A DNA stretch of 64,000 nt from Elstera cyanobacteriorum (GTDB taxonomy: Bacteria; Pseudomonadota; Alphaproteobacteria; Elsterales; Elsteraceae): assembly GCF_002251735.1 (NCBI RefSeq), contig NZ_NOXS01000033.1, forward strand, positions 98,040 to 162,039, given 5' to 3'. Under the pieces are notes generated by a model. That model did not search any database, was not told where the DNA came from, and saw nothing but the letters and a program-made list of their open reading frames with translations. A program made the translations under genes and the position numbers. Shown here piece after piece: positions 24,021 through 32,607 of this stretch (position 1 is the stretch's first letter; each line of letters begins with the position of its first letter).

Positions 24021-24359
24021 TCAACCCTCTAAGGCTGACCCATGCGCGTAATCGCGCGTCACCTGTGCAACCCGGGTGACATAGCCTTTGTACCAGCGTT
24101 CTTTCCCCAGCCGCTGGGCGACGACATGCGCGGCGACAGACTTCCACGCCACCATATCTTGCTCGGTCTGCCAATAGGAAACTGTGATGCCGGTGCCGTC
24201 GGCGTTGCGCACCGATTCGGCCCCCAGGCAGCCGGGTTGACGGGATGCAAGCTCTTCGATGGTGTCGGCCATCGCGGCGTAACCGCCGGTATCGTCGCTT
24301 AGCTGATTGGTGAAGATCACGGCCCAATAGGGCGGGGCGGGGGTTTTGGCGAAGATCAT
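24021..24359 (-). CDS. Antibiotic biosynthesis monooxygenase (ABM) domain protein
   Basis: 112 residues with the dimeric alpha-beta ferredoxin-like pattern of ABM proteins: YWAVIFTNQL, ELASRQPGCLGAESVR and ISVSYW-type strand ITVSYWQTEQDMVAWK. ABM members include small monooxygenases, haem-degrading enzymes and proteins with no known reaction. The start overlaps the stop of the lipoprotein gene (ATGA), so the two are coupled. No catalytic residues can be assigned. Confidence 0.78.
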   Translation of the reverse strand: MIFAKTPAPPYWAVIFTNQLSDDTGGYAAMADTIEELASRQPGCLGAESVRNADGTGITVSYWQTEQDMVAWKSVAAHVVAQRLGKERWYKGYVTRVAQVTRDYAHGSALEG

Positions 24360-25171
24360 TTCTGCGACACCATTTCGGGGGCGGCGGGATAGGTGGAGCG
24401 AAGCACGGCGAGCCAGCTTAGTGCCTCGGGATCGGTCAGGCGGATCAAGCGGCCATCGGCGTCGATCGGGTAGAGGCTAAGGCTGATCGTGTCATTAACA
24501 TTACCGCCGATGGCGCGCAGTTGGCGCGGGCGAACATCGACGACGATATCGCAGTGCATGGGGCGCGGGCTGCCGATTTCAGCCCGCCGGTCGAGCAAAC
24601 TCGCCAGCCGTTTTTCCGGCGGCGAGCGGTCGCCACAGATCAAATCCCCGGGCTGCGGCGTATCTTCTTCCGGCGGTTGGGCGACAAAGCCCGGCGTGCC
24701 GATCAGGGCGGCATCAAGATAGGTGAAATGGGCCTCGGCACGCGGTAAATCGCTTGCCGGAACCCCGGCGGCGCAGGCGAGATACGAGATGAACGCGGCC
24801 GACCAAGCGATGGAGAAGGGGGCATCGGTGGCCGCAGCTTTGCCATCGCTGGCGGCGGCATTTTCCCCGAAGACGGTCGGCACCGCGCGCCAATAGCGCC
24901 GCAGGTCGCTGGCGACCCGATCATCGGTTTCCTTGATGCCTTCGGCCAAGATTTCCTTGCGCCCGTTGGACCAATCGATGACGGCGCCGCCGAAGGTTTG
25001 CCATTCGGCCTGCGCCGTTGCGATGAGGCGCAGGCGGCGGGCGGCGGGGCTGTCTTCGACGGGGCAGGCGAGCGGCGTCGGGCGACCGTCGAGACTGAAA
25101 TTCATCTCGGCACACCCCGCAAGCGCGAGCAGACCGAGCAAGAGAGCTGGGAGGCGCAACCGTGTCATCAT
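24356..25171 (-). CDS. DUF2272 lipoprotein
   Basis: 271 residues from ATG 25171 (ATG 25168 is equally possible). The first residues form a lipoprotein signal with lipobox LALAGC (Cys near 20), so the mature protein is probably lipid-anchored at the outer membrane or periplasmic face. The DUF2272 domain follows, with ISYLACAAGVPASDLP, PQPGDLICGDRS and MHCDIVVDVRPRQL, an arrangement resembling NlpC/CHAP-type folds, though a catalytic Cys is not evident. The frame is open about 150 codons further upstream but there overlaps the divergent methyltransferase gene. Function unknown; cell-envelope role inferred. Confidence 0.78.
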   Translation of the reverse strand: MMTRLRLPALLLGLLALAGCAEMNFSLDGRPTPLACPVEDSPAARRLRLIATAQAEWQTFGGAVIDWSNGRKEILAEGIKETDDRVASDLRRYWRAVPTVFGENAAASDGKAAATDAPFSIAWSAAFISYLACAAGVPASDLPRAEAHFTYLDAALIGTPGFVAQPPEEDTPQPGDLICGDRSPPEKRLASLLDRRAEIGSPRPMHCDIVVDVRPRQLRAIGGNVNDTISLSLYPIDADGRLIRLTDPEALSWLAVLRSTYPAAPEMVSQK

Positions 25172-25232
25172 CCTGTGGGTATAGGCGAGAATGGCGGGGT
25201 CTGCTACAGGCTTAACCCGAAAGGACGGGGGA

Positions 25233-26132
25233 ATGCCTGAGACAAATTCCGAGACGATGATCTTCGACCGCCGCGCCCTGCGCCGGAACCGCGACCGCGC
25301 GGCGGCGGGCTTCGACGGGCGCCATGATTTTCTGGTGCAGGAAATCGGCGACCGGTTGCTGGACCGGCTGGAAGATATTCGGCGGCGCTTTCCGGTCGCG
25401 CTCGATCTTGGTGGCCATACGGGGGCCTTGGCGCGGCTCTGCGCTGGGCGTGGCGGGATCGAAACACTGATCACCGCCGATCTCTCCCCCGCGATGATCG
25501 CCCGCGCGCCGGGGCCACGCTTGGTGGCGGACGAGGAATGGTTGCCCTTCGCTGATAATAGCCTCGATCTCGTGCTCTCTTGCTTATCCTTGCATTGGGT
25601 CAATGACCTGCCCGGCGCTCTGATCCAGGCCAATCGCGCGTTAAAGCCCGATGGGCTATTTCTGGCGGCGATCCTCGGCGGCGAGACCTTGCAGGAATTG
25701 AAGGCCAGCCTTGCGGCAGCCGAAATCGCCGAAACCGGAACCTTGGTGCCCCGTGCCTCCCCGACGGTCGATATTCGCGATGCGGGGCGGCTGTTGCAGC
25801 GCGCGGGCTTTGCCCTGCCGGTGGTCGATAGCGACGTGCTGACGGTGTCCTACCCCGATGCGCTGGCGCTGATGCGCGACCTGCGCCAGATGGGGGAAGC
25901 AAATGCCCTCGCGGCCCGCCCCCGCCGTCCGTGGCGCCGGGCGACCTTGGCGCGGGCTGCGGCGGATTACGCCGACCGCTTTGGCACGCCCGATGGGCGG
26001 GTGGAGGCGAAGTTCGAGGTGATTTTCCTGACCGGTTGGGCGCCGGACGCCAGCCAACCGCGCCCCTTGCGCCCGGGCAGCGCTAAAAGCCGCCTCGCGG
26101 CGGCGCTGGGGAGTGTCGAGAAAAAGCTCTAG
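25233..26132 (+). CDS. NDUFAF5/BioC-like methyltransferase or hydroxylase
   Basis: 299 residues from ATG 25233 (AGGACGGGGG lies directly upstream). It opens with MIFDRRALRRNRDRAA, typical of the alphaproteobacterial relatives of complex I assembly factor NDUFAF5, and carries the class I SAM core: VALDLGGHTGALARL, ITADLSPAMI, LDLVLSCLSLHWVNDLPG and LKPDGLFLAAILGG. Human NDUFAF5 hydroxylates an Arg of the NDUFS7 subunit, so a role in respiratory complex I assembly is plausible by homology. BioC is the main alternative. It is divergent from the DUF2272 gene with a 61-base gap. Confidence 0.72.
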   Translation: MPETNSETMIFDRRALRRNRDRAAAGFDGRHDFLVQEIGDRLLDRLEDIRRRFPVALDLGGHTGALARLCAGRGGIETLITADLSPAMIARAPGPRLVADEEWLPFADNSLDLVLSCLSLHWVNDLPGALIQANRALKPDGLFLAAILGGETLQELKASLAAAEIAETGTLVPRASPTVDIRDAGRLLQRAGFALPVVDSDVLTVSYPDALALMRDLRQMGEANALAARPRRPWRRATLARAAADYADRFGTPDGRVEAKFEVIFLTGWAPDASQPRPLRPGSAKSRLAAALGSVEKKL

Positions 26133-26137
26133 CTGCC

Positions 26138-26614
26138 TTAAGCCGCGTGGCTATTGGCCGAATGGGCGGTCAGGATCAGGTAGAGGGCATCGGCGGTTTC
26201 GGCACCGCGCAGCTTTTCGCAGGTACCCTTATCGCGCAGCAGGCGGGACACGCGGGCGAGCGCCTTCAGATGGTCGGCCCCCGCAGCTTCCGGCGCGAGC
26301 AGCAGGAAAATCAAATCGACCGGCTGTTCGTCGATGGCTTCGAAATCCACGGGCTTATCGAGCTTAGCGAACAGGCCGCGCAGGCGCGGCAGGCTAGGCA
26401 GCTTGCCGTGCGGGATGGCGATCCCGGCGCCGACACCAGTGGTTCCCAAGCGTTCGCGTTCCAGCAGCACTTCGAAAATTTCGCGTTCCCCGGCGCCGTC
26501 CGGCCCCATCAGATCGGCGGCGCGCTTGGCCAGTTCTTGCAGGGCCTGCTTTTTGGTTCCTGCCCGCAGATTGACGACTACCGCGTCCGGGGAGATGAGG
26601 TCTGCAATATCCAT
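26138..26614 (-). CDS. ptsN: PTS IIA-like nitrogen regulatory protein PtsN
   Basis: 158 residues from ATG 26614, chosen because AGGA lies 5-8 bases upstream; GTG 26632 would add six residues. PtsN is the output phosphocarrier of the nitrogen PTS (PtsP-PtsO-PtsN) and modulates potassium uptake and other processes depending on phosphorylation of one His. The active-site block TTGVGAGIAIPHGK is intact. LIFLLLAPEAAGADHLKALARVSRLLRD is the standard family C-terminal half. It is the last gene of the rpoN cluster, separated from hpf by a terminator (26659-26697). Confidence 0.93.
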   Translation of the reverse strand: MDIADLISPDAVVVNLRAGTKKQALQELAKRAADLMGPDGAGEREIFEVLLERERLGTTGVGAGIAIPHGKLPSLPRLRGLFAKLDKPVDFEAIDEQPVDLIFLLLAPEAAGADHLKALARVSRLLRDKGTCEKLRGAETADALYLILTAHSANSHAA

Positions 26615-26658
26615 CGGTTCCTGCTCTGACACGTTTTAGCGCCGCCGTCCGCCCGCAC

Positions 26659-26697
26659 AAAAACAGCGGAAGGGTGCCTTTTCAGCACCCTTCCGCC
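26659..26697 (-). terminator. Intrinsic terminator between hpf and ptsN
   Basis: An 11-bp perfect stem (arms 26667-26677 and 26685-26695). On the minus strand CTGTTTTTG follows. It would end the rpoN-hpf transcript, or attenuate it before ptsN. Confidence 0.8.
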
Positions 26698-26736
26698 GAA
26701 GATCAGCGGGGCCGTGCCGACCGCCGGTTAAGACGA

Positions 26737-27348
26737 TCATTGCGCGGCGGACAGTTCGCCCTTTGGTTCGCCCCGCACGGTCTGACTATTTCCCTGCGGA
26801 TCGATCCAGCCGATATGGCCGTCGGCCCGGCGATAAATCACGTTCAACCCGCCATGGGTTGCGTGGCGGAACATGAGCACAGGCAGATCGCCAAGGTCAA
26901 GCCGCATTACCGCATCGGGGACAGCCAGGGTTTCGATCGCCACCTGCATTTCGGCCACAACCATTGGCTGGGCGCTGGGGGGCGCCTCTTCCTGTTCGGG
27001 CGCCAGCACATAGGAGGGTGCGGATTCGACGTCCGGCAGCGGGCCGCCGCGATGGTGATCTTCCTTCAGGCGGCGCTTATAGCGACGAATACGCTTTTCG
27101 GCATGTTCGATGGCTTCATCGGCGGCGCGATACGGATCGGTCGCGCTGGCTTTCGCTTGAACGGTCAGATTGCGCGCCACATGGACGGTGACATCAGCCC
27201 GGATCAGGTGCGCGTCGGGCGTGAGGACCAAGGTCGCATCTAAGGGACGGGCGAAATATTTGCTGACAGCATTGGTCAGGGTTTCAGTGATGTGGGTGCG
27301 CAGCGCATCGCCGACATCCATTTGCTTGCCTTTAACAGTAACCTGCAT
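26737..27348 (-). CDS. hpf: Long-form ribosome hibernation promoting factor
   Basis: 203 residues. The N-terminal ribosome-binding domain (about 1-100) has MQVTVKGKQMDVGDALR, ADVTVHVARNLTVQAKA and the basic helix AEKRIRRYKRRLKED. After a linker, residues about 145-200 form the dimerisation domain of the long form (LPVLMFRHATHGGLNVIYRR and GHIGWIDPQG), which allows one protein to make 100S ribosome dimers. Its position between rpoN and ptsN is the standard one in proteobacteria. Confidence 0.93.
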   Translation of the reverse strand: MQVTVKGKQMDVGDALRTHITETLTNAVSKYFARPLDATLVLTPDAHLIRADVTVHVARNLTVQAKASATDPYRAADEAIEHAEKRIRRYKRRLKEDHHRGGPLPDVESAPSYVLAPEQEEAPPSAQPMVVAEMQVAIETLAVPDAVMRLDLGDLPVLMFRHATHGGLNVIYRRADGHIGWIDPQGNSQTVRGEPKGELSAAQ

Positions 27349-27568
27349 GGCAACCTACCCTTATTTCTGTGATAAGACTGGGCTAGGCAACGGTCCTGGC
27401 AGTTCGGCGACAATGGTCGCCGTCTCGTTACTCGGTTGACACCGATCTTTTTTCGGTCCCGCGTCGAGTTAACCCCCTAAACCGTCGCTAAAATGCAACA
27501 GTGTTGCCGGTTCTAACTCTTGTCGGCGCATCTCCCTATTTGTCTGGAAGATAGCGTTACAGGTTTTT

Positions 27569-29080
27569 TTAAATTCCGAAAGCCTTTTCGCGACGGCGCT
27601 GAACGGAAGAGGGAATTCGCATGGCCTCCCGATATTTTGCCACCGTCCGGCGGGCGATATCGACGCCGTCGGCCCTTAAAATTTCCACAATCTTGTCGTC
27701 CGACAGGATCTCGTCGGGCTTTTCGGCGTCGATCAGGGCTTTGATGCGATAGCGCACGGCTTCCGCCGAATGGGCCGCCGACCCATCCGCCGATTGAATG
27801 GCGGAGGTGAAGAAATATTTCAGCTCCAGCATCCCGCGCGGGGTGGCGATATATTTGGCGGTGGTGACGCGGCTGACCGTGCTTTCGTGCAGGCTGACCC
27901 CTTCGGCAATGTCGCGCAGGATCAGCGGGCGCAGGTGGGTGATGCCGTGGCGGAAGAAGCCATCCTGCTGGCGCACGATCTCGCTGGCGACCCTTAGGAT
28001 CGTGGTGGCGCGCTGGTGCAGGGCTTTTACCAGCCAATTGGCCGTTTGGAACTGTTCGGAAATATAGTCGCGGTCGGCTTTGTTCAGCGATTGGCGGCGC
28101 ACGCGCGTGTGATAGCGGTTATTGACCAGCACGCGCGGCAGGGTTTCTGGGTTGAGTTCCAGGTGCCAAGTTCCGTCTGGCAGCGCCTGCATGAGAATAT
28201 CCGGCGTCACCGGATCGGCGGCGCTGCGTTCGAACGCTAGGCCCGGCTTGGGGTTCAGGGCGCGGATTTCCCCGATCATATCGGCAATATCGGCGGCATC
28301 GACGCCGCAAACCCGTTGCAGCCCGGCAAGGTCGCGGTGGGCGAGCAGGGGGAGGTTGTTCAGCAGCGCCTGCATCGCCGGATCCAGCCGGTTTTTCTCC
28401 GCCAGTTGCAGCGCAAGGCATTCGGCGAGCGAGCGGGCGCCGACCCCGGTCGGGTCGAAGCGCTGCACCTGCGCCAGCACGCTTTCAATCCGTGCCAGAT
28501 CGCAGCCGAATTGCGCGGCAAAAGTTTCGAGCGGTTCGGGCAGATAGCCCGCGTCGTCGATGCTTTCGACCAGGGCGGCGGCAATCATCCGGTCGGTCGA
28601 TTGGGCAAAGGTCAGTCCGACTTGCGCCATCAGATGTTGGCGCAGGGTCGGGGTTTCGCTCAGGGTTTCTTCCAGCCCGCGCAGATCATCGTCGAACGAC
28701 CCGCCGCTGCCCGAGCCGCTGCCGCCGCCGGTCATGCTCAGGCCCGCTTCGACCATGCCAAGGTCGGTCCCGTCGCTTTCGGTGACGCGGCCGGGGGTTA
28801 GGCTATCGGTATCGGCCCAGTCGGTATCGAGTGGGCTGTCGTTGCTGGCGGGTAGGTCGGCGGTAAGGGCTTCGGCGGCATCGCGCGGCGCTTCCACCGG
28901 CGGGGCGGCGGCTTCGCTGGTATCTTCCCGCTCCAGCAGCGGGTTCCGCTCCAATTCGGCTTCGACAAAGGCGGTGAGTTCGAGATTCGACAGTTGCAGC
29001 AGCTTGATCGCCTGCTGCAACTGCGGCGTCATCACCAGCGATTGCGACTGCCGTAGATCGAGACGGGGCGCCAGCACCAT
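27569..29080 (-). CDS. rpoN: RNA polymerase sigma-54 factor
   Basis: 503 residues. Region I, which contacts activators, has the Gln/Leu-rich start LRQSQSLVMTPQLQQAIKLL. Region II (about 55-130) is acidic and glycine/serine rich. The core-binding region precedes the C-terminal DNA-binding part with an HTH (VSLHESTVSRVTTAKYIATP) and the RpoN box ARRTVAKYREAM, which reads the -24 element. It lies 14 bases downstream of lptB, as in most proteobacteria. I see no obvious GG-N10-GC promoter in the window. Confidence 0.97.
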   Translation of the reverse strand: MVLAPRLDLRQSQSLVMTPQLQQAIKLLQLSNLELTAFVEAELERNPLLEREDTSEAAAPPVEAPRDAAEALTADLPASNDSPLDTDWADTDSLTPGRVTESDGTDLGMVEAGLSMTGGGSGSGSGGSFDDDLRGLEETLSETPTLRQHLMAQVGLTFAQSTDRMIAAALVESIDDAGYLPEPLETFAAQFGCDLARIESVLAQVQRFDPTGVGARSLAECLALQLAEKNRLDPAMQALLNNLPLLAHRDLAGLQRVCGVDAADIADMIGEIRALNPKPGLAFERSAADPVTPDILMQALPDGTWHLELNPETLPRVLVNNRYHTRVRRQSLNKADRDYISEQFQTANWLVKALHQRATTILRVASEIVRQQDGFFRHGITHLRPLILRDIAEGVSLHESTVSRVTTAKYIATPRGMLELKYFFTSAIQSADGSAAHSAEAVRYRIKALIDAEKPDEILSDDKIVEILRADGVDIARRTVAKYREAMRIPSSVQRRREKAFGI

Positions 29081-29094
29081 AAAGCCCGCGAACC

Positions 29095-29922
29095 CTAAAG
29101 GCTAAACCGGTCGCCGAGATAGACCCGGCGCACGTCTTGATGGGCCACAATCTCGCGCGGGGTGCCGTGCATCAGCACCACGCCATCGTGCAGAATATAG
29201 GCGCGATCCACGATATCGAGCGTCTCGCGCACATTATGGTCGGTGATCAACACGCCGATGCCGCGATCTTTCAGATGTTTTACGAGATCACGGATATCGG
29301 AAACGGCGATGGGGTCGATCCCGGCCAAGGGCTCGTCGAGCAGCACGAAATCGGGCTGGGACGCGAGGGCGCGGGCGATTTCCGTGCGTCGCCGCTCCCC
29401 CCCCGACAGGGCGAGGGCGGGCGTGCGCCGCAGATGATCGATGGAAAATTCGGCCAGCAGCGCATCCAGCATCGCTTCGCGCTTATCGCGATCGCTTTCC
29501 ACCACTTCCAGCACGGCGCGGATATTCTGCTCCACGCTCATGCCCCGGAAGATCGAGGCCTCCTGCGGCAGATAGCCGACGCCGAGGCGCGCGCGGCGGT
29601 ACATAGGAAGCGTGGTGATATCATGGCCATCGAGCGTGATGCGCCCCGAATCGGCGCGAATCAGCCCCGTGATCATATAGAAGCAGGTGGTCTTCCCGGC
29701 CCCATTTGGCCCCAGCAGCCCGACCGCCTCGCCGCGCGCGACCGAGAGCGACACGTCGCGGACTACCGGGCGTTTCTTATAGCGTTTCCCTAGGCTATGG
29801 GCGGCAAGGCCGCTGCCACCGGTTGCCACCAAACGCGGCGTTGCGGCAGGGGTTTCGGGGGACGGCGGGGTTTGTCCGGTCAATTTTTGCCACCAGCGTC
29901 GATCATCATGTGTCCCTGCCAT
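29095..29922 (-). CDS. lptB: Lipopolysaccharide export ATPase LptB
   Basis: 275 residues. It is the cytoplasmic ATPase that works with LptFG to pull LPS from the inner membrane. Walker A is GPNGAGKTTCFYM, the signature is LALSGGERRRTEIARAL, Walker B is FVLLDEPLAGIDP, and the switch His is in LITDHNVRETL. A 38-residue Pro-rich N-terminal extension precedes the ATPase fold, longer than in E. coli (241 residues). It begins on the last base of the lptA stop. LptFG are not in the window. Confidence 0.95.
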   Translation of the reverse strand: MAGTHDDRRWWQKLTGQTPPSPETPAATPRLVATGGSGLAAHSLGKRYKKRPVVRDVSLSVARGEAVGLLGPNGAGKTTCFYMITGLIRADSGRITLDGHDITTLPMYRRARLGVGYLPQEASIFRGMSVEQNIRAVLEVVESDRDKREAMLDALLAEFSIDHLRRTPALALSGGERRRTEIARALASQPDFVLLDEPLAGIDPIAVSDIRDLVKHLKDRGIGVLITDHNVRETLDIVDRAYILHDGVVLMHGTPREIVAHQDVRRVYLGDRFSL

Positions 29923-30764
29923 TACGGCCCCTTCCCGGCGGCGCCTGCCCGATTGGTCGGCGCTTGCGCCTCTCCCGGCACCAGCAGCCCGCGCACCGGC
30001 GCCCCTTCCCGTCCGGCGGCGGGGCCGCGCAGGATACGGCTAACGCCGGTTTTCATATTCACTTCGGCATAATCGCCATTCAGTTGGTTTTTACCCTGCG
30101 TCACTTTGACCCCGCCCAGCAGGGTCGCGATCTGCCGGTCCATGTCATAGACACCCTTGTCCGCCGAGGCGGCTTCGGCGGGGGTGGCGATTTGAAGATT
30201 GCCGAACCCATCGACTTTCGAAATTCGATTGGCTTTGCCGCTGGCGTCTTGGGCCAGATGGGCGGTTAGCACGTCGGCGGCAATGCGGCGGTCGGCCTCC
30301 ACCGCTACAGCATCGCCGCGCGCGACGGCCACTTTGCGCCCGTCCCAATACTCAAGACTATCGCGCGCTGTGATCACCTGGGTCGGCGTTGTCAGCTTCA
30401 GCGCTTTCCCGGTCACGACCATCAATTGCCGGTCAAGGTCATAGGTGCCCTTGTCGCCGACCACCCGCTCGCTGGCCGTGACGATAACCACATCCTTATC
30501 GGCCTCGACCTTGGTGATCTGCGTCTGCCCATCGGGCATTTCCCGATAATAGGCGCGCAGGGTTTGGGCGGTGACGGTCAGGCCGCCGCGCTGCACCCGA
30601 GCGCCGCCGGTGGCGATATAGACTTTCTCGTCCCGGCGCCATTCGATGCCCTTTTCCGCATCGATGGAAACGGGGCCGCTGCCGCTGGTCGTCGGAAGTT
30701 GGGCGAGGGCCGAAGCGCTGAGGAGCGCGCTGACTAATATGGAAACGATAGGCCAGCGCATCAC
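29922..30764 (-). CDS. lptA: LPS transport periplasmic protein LptA
   Basis: 280 residues with a signal peptide (about 1-22, cleavage near ALA-QL). The OstA/LptA domain (about 30-220) shows the repeated beta-jellyroll strands: KVYIATGGARVQRGGLTVTA, KGTYDLDRQLMVVTGK and KGVYDMDRQIATLLGGVKV. It bridges LptC to LptD across the periplasm. The C-terminal 50 residues are a Pro/Ala/Gly-rich tail that E. coli LptA lacks but alphaproteobacterial versions often carry. The start overlaps the lptC stop by 4 bases. Confidence 0.9.
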   Translation of the reverse strand: MMRWPIVSILVSALLSASALAQLPTTSGSGPVSIDAEKGIEWRRDEKVYIATGGARVQRGGLTVTAQTLRAYYREMPDGQTQITKVEADKDVVIVTASERVVGDKGTYDLDRQLMVVTGKALKLTTPTQVITARDSLEYWDGRKVAVARGDAVAVEADRRIAADVLTAHLAQDASGKANRISKVDGFGNLQIATPAEAASADKGVYDMDRQIATLLGGVKVTQGKNQLNGDYAEVNMKTGVSRILRGPAAGREGAPVRGLLVPGEAQAPTNRAGAAGKGP

Positions 30765-31402
30765 GAGGCGCCCCGCGTATCGCGCAGCACCACCCGTGAT
30801 TTGCCAATCAAAAACACCCGCTGACCCTTATCGAGAATTTCGAACCCGTCTTCGGCGCTTAGATCGCCCTGCGGCCCTTGGCCGGTCACGGGCAAAATTC
30901 CGGCGACGCGCTTGCGGGCTAAATCGGCCTGCGCTTGTTCAGTATGCATTTCATAGCCGCTATCATGAAACATCGTCACGGCGCCGCTCATGGTCAGCAT
31001 CCGATGATCTTTATCGTAGCGCCCTTCATGGGCGGAAAGCTGAACCCAATCGCCCTTATCGCCGCTCAGGTCGGCTTTCGGCTGGGTCAGCAGCAGTTGC
31101 GAATCTTTAGTGACGGCGCCGGGGATAGCCAGTTGCGTCGCTTCCGTCGCGGTCAGCGTATAGGGCCGCCCGCCTTCATCGGTGCCGACAAAGCGCGGGT
31201 TGAGCATGCGCACCGTCGCTTCCTCTTCCCGCGAGACCGGCAGTTTCGATAAGCGGAAGCGCTTTTCATCGGGGAACAGCGTCGGCCAGGCCAGCAGGCC
31301 CGCCAGCAGCGTTAACGCGACCGCAGGCAGCAGCAGCCGCGCCGCCGCGACCCAGCGCGAGCGCGTTTGAACCCGCCGAACGGTCGCCGCCGCGCTCATC
31401 AA
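30761..31402 (-). CDS. lptC: LPS export protein LptC
   Basis: 213 residues. A single N-terminal membrane helix (about 20-42, RLLLPAVALTLLAGLLAWP) anchors a periplasmic LptC domain with NPRFVGTDEGGRPYTLTATEA and WVQLSAHEGRYDKDHRMLTM. It passes LPS from LptBFG to LptA. Its ATG overlaps the kdsD stop and its own stop overlaps lptA, so the three are translationally coupled. Confidence 0.9.
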   Translation of the reverse strand: MMSAAATVRRVQTRSRWVAAARLLLPAVALTLLAGLLAWPTLFPDEKRFRLSKLPVSREEEATVRMLNPRFVGTDEGGRPYTLTATEATQLAIPGAVTKDSQLLLTQPKADLSGDKGDWVQLSAHEGRYDKDHRMLTMSGAVTMFHDSGYEMHTEQAQADLARKRVAGILPVTGQGPQGDLSAEDGFEILDKGQRVFLIGKSRVVLRDTRGAS

Positions 31403-32397
31403 TGCACCCCGGCGCGCAGGCAGTCGTGAATATGCAGCAACCCAACCGCCACGCCGCTTTCGACAACGAACAGGCTGGTGATCGATTTGCTGTTCAGGAT
31501 CGCCACCGCTTCCGCCGCCAAGGCCTGGGGGCGGATGGTGACGGGGTTGCGGGTCATCACCTCGGCAACGGGCCGGTCGATATTCTCGATATGGCGGCGC
31601 AAATCGCCATCGGTAACAATGCCCAGCAGGCGGCCATCGGCGCCGGCAACCCCGGTACAGCCGAAGCGTTTGGAGGTCATTTCCAGAATGGCGGCGCGCA
31701 GGCTGGTCTCGGGTGTTACCAGCGGCAGCGCCTCGCCGCTGTGCATCAGGTCCGCCACCCGGCGCACTTTCTGCCCCAGCGCGCCGCCGGGGTGAAAGAC
31801 CTTGAAATCATGGGCGCTGAAGTTGCGCCGTTCCAGCAAAGCCACCGCCAGCGCGTCGCCAATCGCCAGTGCCAGCGTGGTGGAGGTGGTGGGGGCCAAA
31901 CCATTCGGACAGGCTTCCGCCGTTTTCGGGAGTGGCAGGACCACATCCGCCGACTCGCCCAAGGTGCTACCGTCCTGCCGGGTGATGGCGATCAGCGGGA
32001 TCGAAAAGCGCTTGCTATAGGCGATAATGTCCAAAAGCTCGTGCGTCTCGCCGGAGTTGGACAGTGCCAACACCACATCGCTGCGGGTGATCATGCCAAG
32101 GTCGCCGTGGCTGGCTTCCCCCGGGTGTACAAAAAAGGCAGGCGTGCCGGTCGAGGCGAGGGTGGCCGCAATCTTGCGGCCGATATGGCCGCTCTTGCCC
32201 ATACCGGTGACGATGATGCGCCCGGCGGCGCCTTCCAGCAGATCGACCGCCGCGTCCAGCCGGTCGCCCCCCGCCCCCGCCAATCCGTCGATCAGGGTCT
32301 GCAGCCCTTCTTGCGCCAGTGCGAACACCCGCCGGGCGACGGCGCGGTTGGTTTCGGCGGCGGTAACGGTCGGGGCGAGGGTCGAAAGATCGGTCAC
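31399..32397 (-). CDS. kdsD: D-arabinose 5-phosphate isomerase
   Basis: 332 residues. It converts ribulose 5-phosphate to arabinose 5-phosphate, the first step of Kdo synthesis for LPS. A SIS domain (about 45-180) contains RIIVTGMGKSGHIGRKIAATL, the catalytic His region HPGEASHGDLGM and LALSNSGETHELLDI, plus the block LAPTTSTTLALAIGDAL typical of KpsF/GutQ/KdsD. Two CBS domains follow (about 205-330). Heading the LPS export operon is its usual position. KpsF or GutQ naming is possible, but context favours kdsD. Confidence 0.93.
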   Translation of the reverse strand: MTDLSTLAPTVTAAETNRAVARRVFALAQEGLQTLIDGLAGAGGDRLDAAVDLLEGAAGRIIVTGMGKSGHIGRKIAATLASTGTPAFFVHPGEASHGDLGMITRSDVVLALSNSGETHELLDIIAYSKRFSIPLIAITRQDGSTLGESADVVLPLPKTAEACPNGLAPTTSTTLALAIGDALAVALLERRNFSAHDFKVFHPGGALGQKVRRVADLMHSGEALPLVTPETSLRAAILEMTSKRFGCTGVAGADGRLLGIVTDGDLRRHIENIDRPVAEVMTRNPVTIRPQALAAEAVAILNSKSITSLFVVESGVAVGLLHIHDCLRAGVH

Positions 32398-32548
32398 GGT
32401 AAACTGCCTAGGAGGGGCGCAAGGCGCCGCTGGGAAAGGGTTGGCCGGGCTTTTGCATGCGCGGGCCGCGCCTTGCCCGCACTATGCGCCGCCTGGGCTT
32501 GAAAGGTCAATTGCCCACGCACTAGGCAATCGCTTCCGGGTCGAAAAA

Positions 32549-32588
32549 ATTTCTGTTTAACAATAATATTTTTCTGTTAAACAGAAAT
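32549..32588. promoter_or_regulatory. Operator-like inverted repeat before the DUF2975/XRE pair
   Basis: Arms 32549-32562 and 32575-32588 are perfect 14-base inverted repeats (ATTTCTGTTTAACA) around a 12-base AT-rich spacer. Each arm is itself close to the palindrome CTGTTAAACAG, so it may hold two dimer sites on the same face. The site lies 20 bases before the DUF2975 start and between divergent genes. The small XRE protein encoded at 33190 is the obvious candidate to bind it. Confidence 0.65.
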
Positions 32589-32607
32589 ACCAATCAGGGA
32601 GGCTGGG

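Noticed and set aside
22857-24032. A 391-codon plus-strand frame over the FadL-type gene
   Set aside because: The minus strand encodes a full FadL-family protein with signal peptide and terminator; the opposite frame has no recognisable domain and is a codon-bias shadow.
24356-25633. Long N-terminal extension of the DUF2272 lipoprotein frame
   Set aside because: The extension overlaps the divergent methyltransferase gene, and a lipoprotein signal begins at the internal ATG 25171.
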